Source: Leguminivora glycinivorella
Taxonomy: Eukaryota > Arthropoda > Insecta > Lepidoptera > Tortricidae
Direction: 5' to 3'
Assembly (NCBI RefSeq): GCF_023078275.1
Contig: NC_062971.1
Location: 7,068,001 to 7,132,000 of the forward strand
DNA: 64,000 bases
Below, in pieces: positions 55,601-60,459 of the stretch; position 1 is the stretch's first letter, and each line of letters starts with the position of its first letter. The notes beneath the pieces are model-generated. The model searched no databases and was not told where the DNA came from. It saw only the letters and a program-made list of their open reading frames with translations. The position numbers and the translations under genes were made by a program.

Positions 55601-57078
55601 TAGGTAATGCTATTATTTAGTTGACAATCTTCACTTCCCAATACTCAATCAAGTATACGTTGATAATTAAGGAGACAGATCCATTTGATTCGTGAAATAG
55701 TTATTTGTTATACAAGGGGGCAAAGTTGTATTTTAACGCCGAGTGTGGAATTGAAAAACGAGCAAGTGAAAGGATTCTATAGTTGAACCACGAGCGAAGC
55801 GAGTGGTTCGAGAATAGAATCCTGAACTTGCGAGTTTTTTAACACACGAGAAGTAAAATACATTTGCACCCGAGTGTAACACAAAACTTTTCCCCTCACT
55901 ATAGCGAGGAAACTACAACGCAAAAAATGCGTTTATCACTGCTTCCAGTAGTTCTGCAGGTGGTAAATCATCTTTATTACTAGATTCACCTACTTTTATT
56001 AATTTTAAAGCAGTTAATTTGACTTTATTCAAAGAGGTCAAATTACTTTACCCACTAGTGGATAAAATGCGTTTTTACCCGCTGGTATTAAAGGACAAAA
56101 CACGTGTTTCTGAGCTAGTGAGGGGAAAAAGCTTTTATCTTGCACTGATGTAGACTAGGAAAAATTAATACGAATTTGCATGATTTGGATGATTTGTCTG
56201 TCAAATGTGGTATGTGGTTGATGCAACTGACCCTTAGTGAAAAATCGCTAATAATTCAACGAAAACTTGTAGGTATTTTGTTTTGTCAATAAAAATAATC
56301 TAATAACCATCGGAGCCGTCGCCGCACCGCAGTTTTTGATAACGGCTAGCCGTAATGTTAAACGTCGAATTAGGCAATAGGACTGCGACATAAATACATG
56401 ATTGAGTCCAATAATAATAATATTACATAATTAAACTAATTGGGTTATTTCCGAATAAAAAAAAGTTTTCTAGCCCTAAACTAAACAATGACGGATGACG
56501 GAGTTACTGCACTTCATGAAAGCTACGTCTGACATAATAGCCAGACGTCTGTATTGTAGACACCGAGTATCCGCGAACGTATTATTCTTATTACTAAGCA
56601 GCAGAGTAAAATTCTATTTTTAATAGTGTTGTCAAAATACACATGTTATCAGTCTGCTACAGGGTATCGAAAAGAATATAAGGTAAATTGTAACATCTAG
56701 CATTCTGCTTTTAGAATTGATGTTACCTACTACGTTCAATCATAATTTTTATGATATTTTTATCTCTCGTGGCTCGTTCTCTTTTCTGCTGTTAAAAAAG
56801 TAGATTATCAATTAAGTGTATTAGGTACGTAATAAAGAGTTTACTAGAGAGACTTACAAACATTAAACTTAAAGTAATGTAGGTAATTTATCTTAGAACC
56901 GCAATCTAATTTTAATTTATACGACCAGTTTTAGAGTTTAACATACAAATCTGATCTATTAATATCTTAAATCATGAAATTCCTTCAATAGAGACTTTAT
57001 TTCCGACACTAAAATCGAGTAATTTAAATTCGAACATGTAGATTATAATATCTAAAATTTACCTGGCGTCTGTGGCAT
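34626..57078 (-). CDS. SV2-like MFS transporter, gene B (complete, 10 coding exons)
   Basis: Coding exons in order of transcription: 57063-57078, 47445-47663, 44466-44628, 41141-41322, 40195-40379, 39420-39580, 38919-39096, 37702-37976, 36788-36915, 34626-34693. They sum to 1575 nt, 524 residues plus stop, with GT-AG introns and matching phases throughout. The product begins MPQTPENEATKTPMQVLEE. It carries an MFS motif A after TM2 (GFITDAFGRK, about residues 87-96), the PESPKFLL motif after TM6, a second motif-A-like loop (STALVDHIGQK) after TM8, and a luminal loop after TM7 with an NVS sequon. This is the layout of insect 'synaptic vesicle glycoprotein 2-like' proteins, 12-TM transporters of the sugar/organic-ion branch. 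Substrate cannot be told. Gene A downstream is a tandem paralogue on the same strand. Family call is firm; the exact name is not. Confidence 0.9.
34823..35372. repeat. AGGGTTCCGTAGTC-type repeat, copy 3 (gene B last intron)
   Basis: Same ends and microsatellite position as 3030-3570. Lies in the 2.1-kb intron 9 of gene B. Confidence 0.8.
35373..36215. repeat. Related repeat ending GACAGACGGACAGAGTCGC
   Basis: Follows copy 3 without a gap. Ends ACAGAGTCGCACCATACGGA ACCCTAATGA, a different right end with the same ACGGAACCCT terminus. Interior is T-rich with homopolymer runs. Non-coding. Confidence 0.5.
36788..36915 (-). CDS. Gene B exon 9
   Basis: 128 nt, residues 460-503. ALALTLNIMLGRVGSLVG (TM11) and LQRGCMFPFMTLSIITL (TM12). 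Donor GTAAGTA. Confidence 0.92.
37035..37305. mobile_element. Nested inverted repeats forming a three-stem DNA structure
   Basis: Outer arms 37035-37091 and 37247-37305 (GCAATTATTCTTCACCTGTG / CACAGGTGAAGAATAATTGC). Inside, hairpin 1 at 37085-37157 (ACATTCCTTCTATTCGTGCC / GGCACGAATAGAAGGAATGT) and an imperfect hairpin 2 at about 37160-37247 (AGAGATCGGAT / ATCCGTCCGATCTCT). It lies in gene B intron 8. Confidence 0.75.
37702..37976 (-). CDS. Gene B exon 8
   Basis: 275 nt, residues 369-460. HPAGPDTYINGMILG, TM8, the second motif-A-like loop (ALVDHIGQK), TM9 (VVFVACATCSAALYW) and TM10 (SIGLLIAGTCALMQCALS), ending VPTSVR across the splice. Confidence 0.93.
37990..38215 (+). mobile_element. Probable retroposon 3' end
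   Basis: Ends TGTGCCAATAAATGCTTTTTC followed by TTTC-rich DNA, a pattern of non-LTR 3' tails. No protein motif. Located in gene B intron 7. Confidence 0.35.
38225..38605 (+). pseudogene. LINE C-terminus and 3' UTR, copy 1
   Basis: Frame includes VSAKGLIAKSLDQHFERLLL, GQMQKAVILNTALIERRFLS, LQP, stop, with one internal stop. The 3' UTR CCACCGGCAGCTTGATGGGC, CTGCCCCGCTGCTG and ACCCAAGGTTAGG matches the copy at 49590-50156. Confidence 0.7.
38640..38902 (+). mobile_element. RTE-type retroposon tail in gene B intron 7
   Basis: Same sequence plan as 9050-9285, ending (TATG)n. The tail stops about 17 bp from the exon 7 splice donor. Confidence 0.7.
38919..39096 (-). CDS. Gene B exon 7 (luminal loop)
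   Basis: 178 nt, residues 309-368. YSALRLWFPQISTIIE then an acidic, cysteine-bearing loop (FCVMIDGYTSELAKNVSLAA) with an N-glycosylation sequon NVS; ends ICVP exactly at a codon boundary. An RTE tail lies 17 bp beyond the donor. Confidence 0.92.
39178..39380. mobile_element. Foldback element in gene B intron 6
   Basis: ATGAAATAAAACTATGGAAA and TTTCCACAGTTTTATTTCGT outer arms; ATGAATTTACAATTCATCCC and CGACGTTTCGAACACTTTAC pair with GTAAAGTGTTTGAAACGTCG inner arms. It accounts for most of the 323-bp intron, which is 76 bp in gene A. Confidence 0.75.
39420..39580 (-). CDS. Gene B exon 6
   Basis: 161 nt, residues 256-309. Rest of the cytoplasmic loop (FNASGVHFTPEKISIKKK) and TM7 (PLVFILLLFGSSYFVNLL). 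Donor CGTAAGTTTA. Confidence 0.92.
40076..40178 (-). mobile_element. Reversed RTE tail beside gene B exon 5
   Basis: (CATA)n then CAATCACGCCTGTATCCCAT, GGGGTAGGCAGAACACACG and CACTCTTGGCAAATAATGC. Its inner end is about 17 bp from the exon 5 donor. Confidence 0.7.
40195..40379 (-). CDS. Gene B exon 5 (PESPKFLL)
   Basis: 185 nt, residues 194-255. Encodes FHPWNIYLYSTGITSL (TM6) then LPESPKFLLTLGKE, the sugar-transporter-type PESPR-like motif at the start of the central cytoplasmic loop. An RTE tail repeat ends about 20 bp downstream of its donor. Confidence 0.92.
40754..40952. mobile_element. AGGTACAGCGGGGCAAA MITE
   Basis: Inverted ends AGGTACAGCGGGGCAAATG and GGTTTGCCCCGCTGTACCT, TA on both sides; inner GTAACTGGTCC / GGACTAGTTAC. 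In gene B intron 4. Confidence 0.7.
41141..41322 (-). CDS. Gene B exon 4
   Basis: 182 nt, residues 133-194. TM4 (LSFTYSATAVMVTEC), the GVRDRVLL loop, TM5 and the turn MTPWHFVIIKGYL. Donor GTAAGATG. A long AGGGTTCCGTAG-type repeat lies just upstream in the intron. Confidence 0.92.
41364..41903. repeat. AGGGTTCCGTAGTC-type repeat, copy 4 (gene B intron 3)
   Basis: Complete copy with (CCGT)n, ends as in copy 1. Starts about 40 bp upstream of the exon 4 acceptor. Confidence 0.8.
42104..42216. mobile_element. Deleted CAGTCTGGCCAAAAAT MITE
   Basis: Left end AGTCTGAAAAGTGGCAACGT lacks the CCAAAAATAATAG block; right end GATTTTTGGTCAGACTG followed by TA. Related to 26026-26165. Confidence 0.6.
42331..42554. 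mobile_element. CGGTCAACCGGGGTG MITE
   Basis: Ends CGGTCAACCGGGGTGGCTTT and AAAGTCACCCCGGTTGACCG-like (GTCACCCCGGTTGACGG), TA on both sides. Confidence 0.7.
42919..43499. mobile_element. GC-rich dispersed element with possible 11-bp duplication
   Basis: Much GC-richer than its surroundings (GGTGTTCCGGACCTTTGGGA, GGCGTGCGCGGGGCCGAAGC, AAGGGCAACACTGGTGTGAG, GGGGCATGTAGCCCTAACGA). AGAGTTGTAGT occurs at 42908-42918 and 43500-43510, flanking it as a target-site duplication would. Short open frames but none I recognise; probably an untranslated or truncated retroelement part. Confidence 0.5.
43948..44096. mobile_element. TGTGAGTGTG MITE, copy 1
   Basis: Inverted ends TGTGAGTGTGCACGGGAAAA / TTTACTAAACACACTCACA and CGTCCCACTTTATCG / CGACAAAGTGGGACG. 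Copy 2 at 52591-52746. Confidence 0.7.
44466..44628 (-). CDS. Gene B exon 3 (motif A)
   Basis: 163 nt, residues 79-133. Contains TM2, the MFS motif A GFITDAFGRK and TM3 (LFLVWGHAGILACALLEG). Its 3' 98 nt and the first 10 nt of the next intron match gene A with one mismatch, while its 5' part differs at about 20% of sites. Confidence 0.93.
44640..44760. repeat. Dispersed repeat CTACGTCAGTGGCAAAC
   Basis: ACACTACGTCAGTGGCAAAC, GGAAAGCGGTCACCGTAACC and GCGTTGCCGACCCATTAGAA, shared with 41950-42070. It begins within about 15 bp of the gene B exon 3 acceptor. Confidence 0.6.
44960..46300. repeat. Unclassified stretch with iterated CACCGAA motifs
   Basis: CACCGAA or its complement TTCGGTG occurs near 44991, 45004, 45136, 45175, 45523, 45697, 45731, 45890 and 46088, with partial forms (ATCGGTGG) near 45484 and 45505. 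No long frame. Probably a non-autonomous element with repeated binding motifs, but I cannot name a family. Confidence 0.4.
46343..46425 (-). repeat. tRNA-like sequence (pseudogene or SINE head)
   Basis: Minus strand: CCAGTTGGCCCAGTGGTTCAG and CTGGTTCGAATCCAGCATTGG match A and B boxes well, with GCTGG/CCAGC pairing as a T arm, but the acceptor stem is not formed. Confidence 0.5.
46992..47425 (+). pseudogene. LINE polyprotein C-terminal fragment beside gene B exon 2
   Basis: Uninterrupted frame to 47321: KRRKYAGLLSSHVFAAFAVE, TLGPWCQDARTLFKDLKKRL, DPRAGSFLGQRIGIAIQRGN, VASIMGTLPQGSD. This tail is common at the end of invertebrate non-LTR retrotransposon polyproteins, downstream of the RT. The rest of the protein is absent (5' truncation at about 46990). 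The AT-rich 3' part reaches within about 20 bp of the exon 2 donor. Confidence 0.65.
47445..47663 (-). CDS. Gene B exon 2
   Basis: 219 nt, acceptor CAG after TTTTC-rich DNA, donor GTAAGT. Encodes residues 6-79: the cytoplasmic N-terminus (TPMQVLEEALEHGKFGYF) and TM1 (LMLATFMAVFSYTSV), ending NAMPFF(G). About 85-88% identical to gene A exon 2. Confidence 0.92.
48126..48231. mobile_element. Harbinger-type MITE GGGCCACTTGCAC, copy 1
   Basis: Inverted ends GGGCCACTTGCACTA and TGGTGCAAGTGGGCC, TTA on each side. Copy 2 at 60349-60455 has TAA duplications. A TWA duplication is typical of PIF/Harbinger. Confidence 0.75.
48336..48490. mobile_element. GTAGCCGAATGGCA element in gene B intron 1
   Basis: GCCCCGTAGCCGAATGGCAT ... 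GCCATTCGGCTACGCACCC; core CGCCAATACGCAAGAGCGAC. Confidence 0.8.
48793..48971 (+). mobile_element. Lep1-like Helitron, copy 2
   Basis: TCCATGCTAATATTATAAAT, GACGAATTGACGTGATTTTT, GAGTGACATAGGCTACTTTT, ends GCGAAGCCGCGGGCAAAAGC TAG, then T. Confidence 0.75.
49276..49585. other. No recognised gene
   Basis: Very AT-rich intron DNA. Confidence 0.4.
49590..50156 (-). pseudogene. LINE C-terminus and 3' UTR, copy 2
   Basis: Open frame on the minus strand from about 50156 to 49744: ENGRATLYWDRSIITDRTIV, ANKPDIVIIDRLQRRAVLVD, ITIPHDENLVKAEKDKSSKY, VPIVVSANGLIAKSLDQHLK, QKAVILDTARIVRRFLSLRP, stop. This is the domain after the RT in a common arthropod non-LTR family. The 3' UTR (CCACCGGCAGCTTGGGCCCT) matches 38440-38605. 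5' truncated. Confidence 0.75.
50160..51095. other. No recognised gene
   Basis: AT-rich intron 1 DNA of gene B; no frame or repeat I can support. Confidence 0.4.
51100..51640 (+). pseudogene. Decayed LINE C-terminus interrupted by a MITE
   Basis: Left part reads KVYFMYGSETWTIRANLNKR (RT tail motif YGSETWT) and SYIGHISRRPPD; right part reads KVEGTRPQTAIRWC, then ARNRRLWRDQVFN. These correspond to the GHV.R...G.RP..R..DQI...A..R..W tail of RTE-like LINEs, with stops and frame changes. The foldback at 51308-51430 splits it. Confidence 0.6.
51308..51430. mobile_element. Foldback MITE inside a LINE fragment
   Basis: Arms GCACGGGAAGCATGGTCGCG ... CAGGCCGTCCCTATC and GATAGGGACGGCCTG ... CGCGACCATGGTTCCCGTGC around a short loop (ACACTTACAAATAGTGC). 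Confidence 0.75.
51763..51911. mobile_element. GTAGCCGAATGGCA element, reverse orientation
   Basis: CAGGGTGCGTAGCCGAATGG ... GATGCCATTCGGCTACGGGG; core reversed (TCTTGCGTATTAGCGCGACA). Confidence 0.8.
52591..52746. mobile_element. TGTGAGTGTG MITE, copy 2
   Basis: Inverted ends TGTGAGTGTGTTTAGTAA and TTTACTAAACACACTCACA; inner block TGTGCACGGGAAAATGACCC. Confidence 0.7.
52784..53386. mobile_element. AAGGGCCCATTTACAC element, decayed right end
   Basis: Left end AAGGGCCCATTTACACAGTG CGAGAACTCACATGCGAG; inverted inner block GTATACCTAGATATTTTTCTGG / CCAGAAAAATATCTAGGTATAC; right end degraded (CTCGCATGTGAGTTCGTGCG). A solo end of the same family is at 58278-58315. Confidence 0.6.
53435..54714. 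mobile_element. 1.28-kb foldback element with about 540-bp arms
   Basis: Starts CAGTGCTGGACAAAATTCTT, ends TTTTGTCCGGCACTG, TA on both sides (53433-53434, 54715-54716). Arms match over their length (AACTTTTAGCTAATTTCATG / CATGAAATTAGCTAAAAGTT; ATCTGCTTTAGATATTGCTG; CCTCCGAGACAA). The loop is about 54113-54182. The left arm carries a 131-bp insertion. TA duplication and CAGTG ends suggest Tc1/mariner mobilisation; there is no transposase. Confidence 0.8.
53876..54006. mobile_element. 131-bp insertion in the left arm of the foldback
   Basis: CTTCCTTAAA at 53866-53875 is repeated at 54007-54016, as a target-site duplication. The insert contains an inverted repeat AGTCACACACAGGTCGAA / TTCGACCTGTGTGTGACT. 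The other arm lacks it. Confidence 0.6.
54950..55070. repeat. GC-rich inverted repeat CATCTAGCGTC
   Basis: CATCTAGCGTCACGCGAGCG and CGCTCGCGAGACGCTAGATG, with GTAGCGTCG / CGACGCTAC next inside and GCCAACTGTATGG / CCATGCAGTTGGC deeper. MITE-like. Confidence 0.6.
55075..55715. other. No recognised gene; short direct repeat at 55558-55611
   Basis: A 54-bp block (CTTGTACTCGTTTATTTATCG, GACTAGTAGGTAATGCT) recurs in the same orientation at 57568-57621. Otherwise AT-rich and non-coding. Confidence 0.45.
55718..56157. repeat. GGGGGCAAAGTTG foldback-family copy
   Basis: AAGGGGGCAAAGTTGTATTT, GAACCACGAGCGAAGCGAGTGG and TTTGCACCCGAGTGTAACAC; related to 21986-22545 and 4040-4240. Confidence 0.55.
56158..57060. 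other. No recognised gene (first intron of gene B)
   Basis: AT-rich. Nothing supported other than the exon 1 donor at the end. Confidence 0.4.
57063..57078 (-). CDS. Gene B coding exon 1 (start codon)
   Basis: The minus strand reads ATG CCA CAG ACG CCA G then GTAAAT. The single trailing G plus AA of exon 2 makes GAA, giving MPQTPE followed by NEATKTP. An in-frame TAA lies at 57103-57105, so this is the first in-frame ATG. Chosen because phase and peptide join exon 2 exactly; the exon is short, so transcript support would be welcome. Confidence 0.72.
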
Positions 57079-57082
57079 CCTT

Positions 57083-57091
57083 TTACCCCAT
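57083..57091 (-). promoter_or_regulatory. Possible two-codon upstream ORF in the gene B leader
   Basis: ATG GGG TAA on the minus strand ends 4 nt before the gene B start codon and is in a different frame. If the transcript starts upstream of it, a minimal uORF would precede the main start. The transcription start is not known from sequence. Confidence 0.3.
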
Positions 57092-58560
57092 ATAATAAAC
57101 TTTTAAACGTCTTTAAACTAATGAACACTATTATTTGTATCAATTGTAAAATAAGATACTTATATTTTAATATAAATTACACTACACTTAATTAAAAACA
57201 ATACTATCACTGCATTATAACAAGCTTTACAAGGAAGCGGAACGAGATAACTACAGCAAAGCTAAGAGTGAACTGAAGATGCGTACGATTACGAAACATT
57301 CTTGCGTGCATAGTTCCAATTGAGAAGGATCATTAATAGATCATAATAATTGAAACGTTCTTGACTTTGGTTCACATTTTATGGTTATGCGTCCCTACTA
57401 AACTATTAATTACAATCAAAATGTTTAAGAACGGACGCTAATTTCATTGTAACAGTAAATTATCTGTTTTGTTATTATAAATATATGTTGCCCAACGTGC
57501 GAGATAACCTTGAGGATAGATATATTTTTAAATCATTCAATATTTTTTTCATATGTTCCGTCTACGCTTGTACTCGTTTATTTATCGAAATAAAAGTGGA
57601 CTGGACTAGTAGGTAATGCTTAGGGGATGCAAAAACCGGTTAACTTTAAAAACCGGTTAATAACCGGTTTTGCGGATTTTTAGTAAATTACCATACTACG
57701 CAAAAATATTACCATTACCTTCAATAATTATGTTGTTTATGATATCGTAGCAGGTATTACTTGCACGATGAAGATCATTTTTATCCAGTTTTTGGAAATT
57801 TTGTAAAATTCAGAAGTTGTCATAAAGGACTTGAGTGCCCATAGCGTATATGGCGCTTAAAACTGTCGTGAGTTTACTTTGATAATCACTATAAAAACTA
57901 AATATTTGTCAGTTCAGTTGTGCGCTTTCTAAGCATGTCGCGGAGGTCTACAGCTCCCAGAGGCACTAGTAATACAAGGAAGTAACGTATAAAAACCAAG
58001 ATCTTCATTTTCCCTTTATTTAAAAAAAATAATTTGATATATACAGTAGAGTCAGGTTATAACGACGCCCAAGGGATCGCTGATAATTACGTCGTATACT
58101 AACTGGACGTCGTACAAAACGAATAATATTACGATTTAAAGATATGTCATTTTTTAGCATGCGTGCTTGCTCATCACCGGCAAATTACTGTGGTAATTCG
58201 TAATAATAAACAGTCGCATTCCTTGAACCTCGATTTACGTAATTAATATGACAATCGATTTTTTATTAATAATGACACCCGCATGTAAGTTCTCGCACCG
58301 TGTAAATGGGCCCTTAATATTGTTCTGAAAATATTCTTACCGAATAAGATAAATATTGCACGTGTAAGTAGTACTACCATCAAGACCTTGACAGTCTTGA
58401 CACTGACTTAGTCGTATACCTACTAACATTAAATTTAAAAAATATACAAATGTAGGTACGATGAAAATACCCACCATGACTCAAAAACAAATCTGTGTGC
58501 GTATCAAGATTTGAACCTAGGACTATTGGCATAATGCAGGATCACTAGCCACTAAGCCAG
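57092..58560. other. Upstream region of gene B; promoter not resolved
   Basis: The promoter should lie here on the minus strand but I cannot place a start site. It contains three AACCGGTT palindromes at about 57636-57672, and at about 58046-58130 a fragment CAGTAGAGTCAGGTTATAACG with inverted GACGTCGTACAAAACG that looks like a pogo/Tigger-type end. A solo MITE end is at 58278-58315. Confidence 0.4.
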
Positions 58561-58566
58561 ACTGCG
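58495..58566 (-). repeat. tRNA-like SINE head
   Basis: Minus strand: GTCTGGCTTAGTGGCTAGTG and CCTAGGTTCAAATCTTG. Similar in plan to 59243-59316. Not a functional tRNA. Confidence 0.45.
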
Positions 58567-58722
58567 TGCGTAGCCGAATGGCATTTCTCCGACACCAAAC
58601 GAAAACGAAACGCCGCGCAAGTTAGTCTAGCTCTGTCGCGCCAATACGCACGAGCGATAGAGATAGATATCTACGAGCGTTTCGTTTCGTGAGCATTTGT
58701 GCCATTCGGCTACGCACCCTGG
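58563..58722. mobile_element. GTAGCCGAATGGCA element
   Basis: GCGTAGCCGAATGGCATTTC ... TGCCATTCGGCTACGCACCC. Confidence 0.8.
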
Positions 58723-58818
58723 TAGTGAATAATTACCTACCTAATGTCGTAGGAACAGGATCCGAATGAGAAACCAAAACCAGTTAGACGACCGGCGACC
58801 CCATGCAGACCCGCCTTA

Positions 58819-58958
58819 GTACGTAGCCGAATGGCGCGAACGCTCACGAAACGCTCGTAGATATCTAACTCTATGGCTCTTGAGCATTGGCGCGACAGAG
58901 CCAGACTACCTTTCGCGGCGTTTCGTGTTCGTTTCGCGTCGCAGAAATGCCTTTCTGG
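58819..58958. mobile_element. GTAGCCGAATGGCA element, reverse, truncated end
   Basis: TACGTAGCCGAATGGCGCGA ... CGTCGCAGAAATGCC, then TTTCTGG where the terminal CATTCGGCTAC is lost. Confidence 0.7.
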
Positions 58959-59106
58959 CAAAAGGCATTTCTCCGACGCCAAACGAAAGCGATACGCCGC
59001 TGGCTCTGTCGCGCCAATACGCAAGCGCGATAGAGATAGATATCTACTAGCGCTTCGTTTCGTGAGCGTTTCGTGAGCGATTGTGCCATTCGGCTAGCCA
59101 CCCTGG
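58959..59106. mobile_element. GTAGCCGAATGGCA element, recent subfamily, left end lost
   Basis: AAAAGGCATTTCTCCGACGC ... CATTCGGCTAGCCACCCTGG; near-identical interior to 27262-27420. Confidence 0.75.
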
Positions 59107-59224
59107 GTGGCTAGCCGAATGGCACAATCGCTCACGAAACGAAGCGCTGCGTATTGGCGCGACAGAGCCAGCGGCGTATCGCTTTCGTTTGGCGTCGGAG
59201 AAATGCCATTCGGCTACGGGGCCT
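59104..59224. mobile_element. GTAGCCGAATGGCA element, inverted partner with internal deletion
   Basis: GGGTGGCTAGCCGAATGGCA ... GAAATGCCATTCGGCTACGG. It lacks the GATAGATATCTAC core segment and forms a large palindrome with the preceding copy, centred near 59103. Confidence 0.75.
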
Positions 59225-59242
59225 GTGCTCGTCACACAAATA

Positions 59243-59316
59243 AATGCGCTTACCGGGATTCGCACCTAGGACCGAGGCTTAGCAGGCAGGGTCACTACCG
59301 ACTGAGCCAGACCGGT
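59243..59316 (-). repeat. tRNA-like SINE head
   Basis: Minus strand: GTCTGGCTCAGTCGGTAGTG (A box) and AGGTGCGAATCCCGG (B box), GCT where an anticodon would sit. Acceptor arms do not pair. Confidence 0.5.
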
Positions 59317-59739
59317 CGGTCGTCAAATATAAGTAGGTCGTGATATTAAATATTAGTAGGTAGTTTTAGGTATCGCTGGTTTATTCGAGTTGAAAATCAA
59401 AAGAATAGTTTTCGACAAATTCGAGTTCTATGTTCCAAGTTCGAGGCAAACTTAACCACTAGTAGTTTGTTTATTTTCATTTCATATTTACATAATAATT
59501 ATCAGAATAAAAAAATCACTAATTAATATAGACACAAAAATAATTATTTTCCTTAACACATTCGCATTTTTGCAATGTGCACTTCATTAAAATAGTTCAA
59601 CGAATTATGTCATTGTTTGTTCAGACTCACGTATAATTAAGTATCAAAAATTTATATCAATTCCGCAGGAATATATTTCATGAATAAAATCAGCACCGTT
59701 GATTACTTTACATTGAAATCTGATTGGAGTAGTGTTTGC

Positions 59740-59877
59740 CGTGGGGTAAAATTACTAGAGCTGCCCCAAATGCTGGTTTTGGCCGAATTCGGAATACTGA
59801 TATTCGGCACCCTCTGCGCCAAATACTTCTGTATTCTGCCAAAACCAGCATTCCAAATAATTTTACTCCACGGCACG
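59740..59877. mobile_element. Foldback element 1 of a tandem pair
   Basis: GCCGTGGGGTAAAATTA / TAATTTTACTCCACGGC-type outer arms and AATGCTGGTTTTGGCCGAAT / ATTCTGCCAAAACCAGCATT inner arms. The opposing frames here are a by-product of the palindrome. Confidence 0.65.
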
Positions 59878-59883
59878 GCATTC

Positions 59884-60122
59884 ATAAGAAATATGCCTCA
59901 AAATGTAGGTATGAACATTACCAAGATATTCTATATTTGCATTAAATAAATGTCATATACAAAGAAAAAATTACCAATGCCCGCAAGTGTTCCAAGCTGG
60001 ACATATTTTGGACACTGGCATTGGTCATTATTTTTTTGTATAGGTATGACATTTATTTAATGCAAATACAGAATATCTTGGTAATGTTCATACCTACATT
60101 TTGAGGCATATTTATTATGAAA
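59884..60122. mobile_element. Foldback element 2 of a tandem pair
   Basis: Arms ATATGCCTCAAAATGTAGGT ... ATTAAATAAATGTCATA and TATGACATTTATTTAAT ... ACCTACATTTTGAGGCATAT, about 95 bp each. Loop includes AATGCCCGCAAGTGTTCCAA / GTGTCC..CATTGG. A related half-element is at 46895-46990. Confidence 0.65.
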
Positions 60123-60348
60123 ATTGTTCATGTGAACCAACGAAGCAAAGCATTTGATACAATTTAAATTTTAAATTATGTTGCTGACAGTTAATGATCT
60201 TAGTCAATCAAATAGACAAATTATCAAAAGAATCTTCTTCGTATTTGGAATCTTTAAAAAAAATGGATCAGTAGTTAATATTTAATGTTGATTGCGCAAT
60301 TTTTGTTTTAGGTAAGTATATCGATTTCTTTTAACTCGTTAATTGCTA

Positions 60349-60455
60349 AGGGCTACTTGCACCAACGAAAATGGAGGGTTAACCCACCATTTTATATGGA
60401 ATTTGACAAATGACAGCCCACTAACCCTGAGTTAAGTGGTTGATGCAAGTAGGCC
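60349..60455. mobile_element. Harbinger-type MITE, copy 2
   Basis: GGGCTACTTGCACCAACG ... TGATGCAAGTAGGCC, TAA on both sides; interior GGAGGGTTAACCCACCATTT matches copy 1. Confidence 0.75.
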
Positions 60456-60459
60456 TAAG

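Noticed and set aside
52784..58315. 5.5-kb transposon bounded by AAGGGCCCATTTACAC ends
   Set aside because: The left element has its own decayed right end near 53386, so the end at 58278-58315 is better read as a solo remnant of a second copy.
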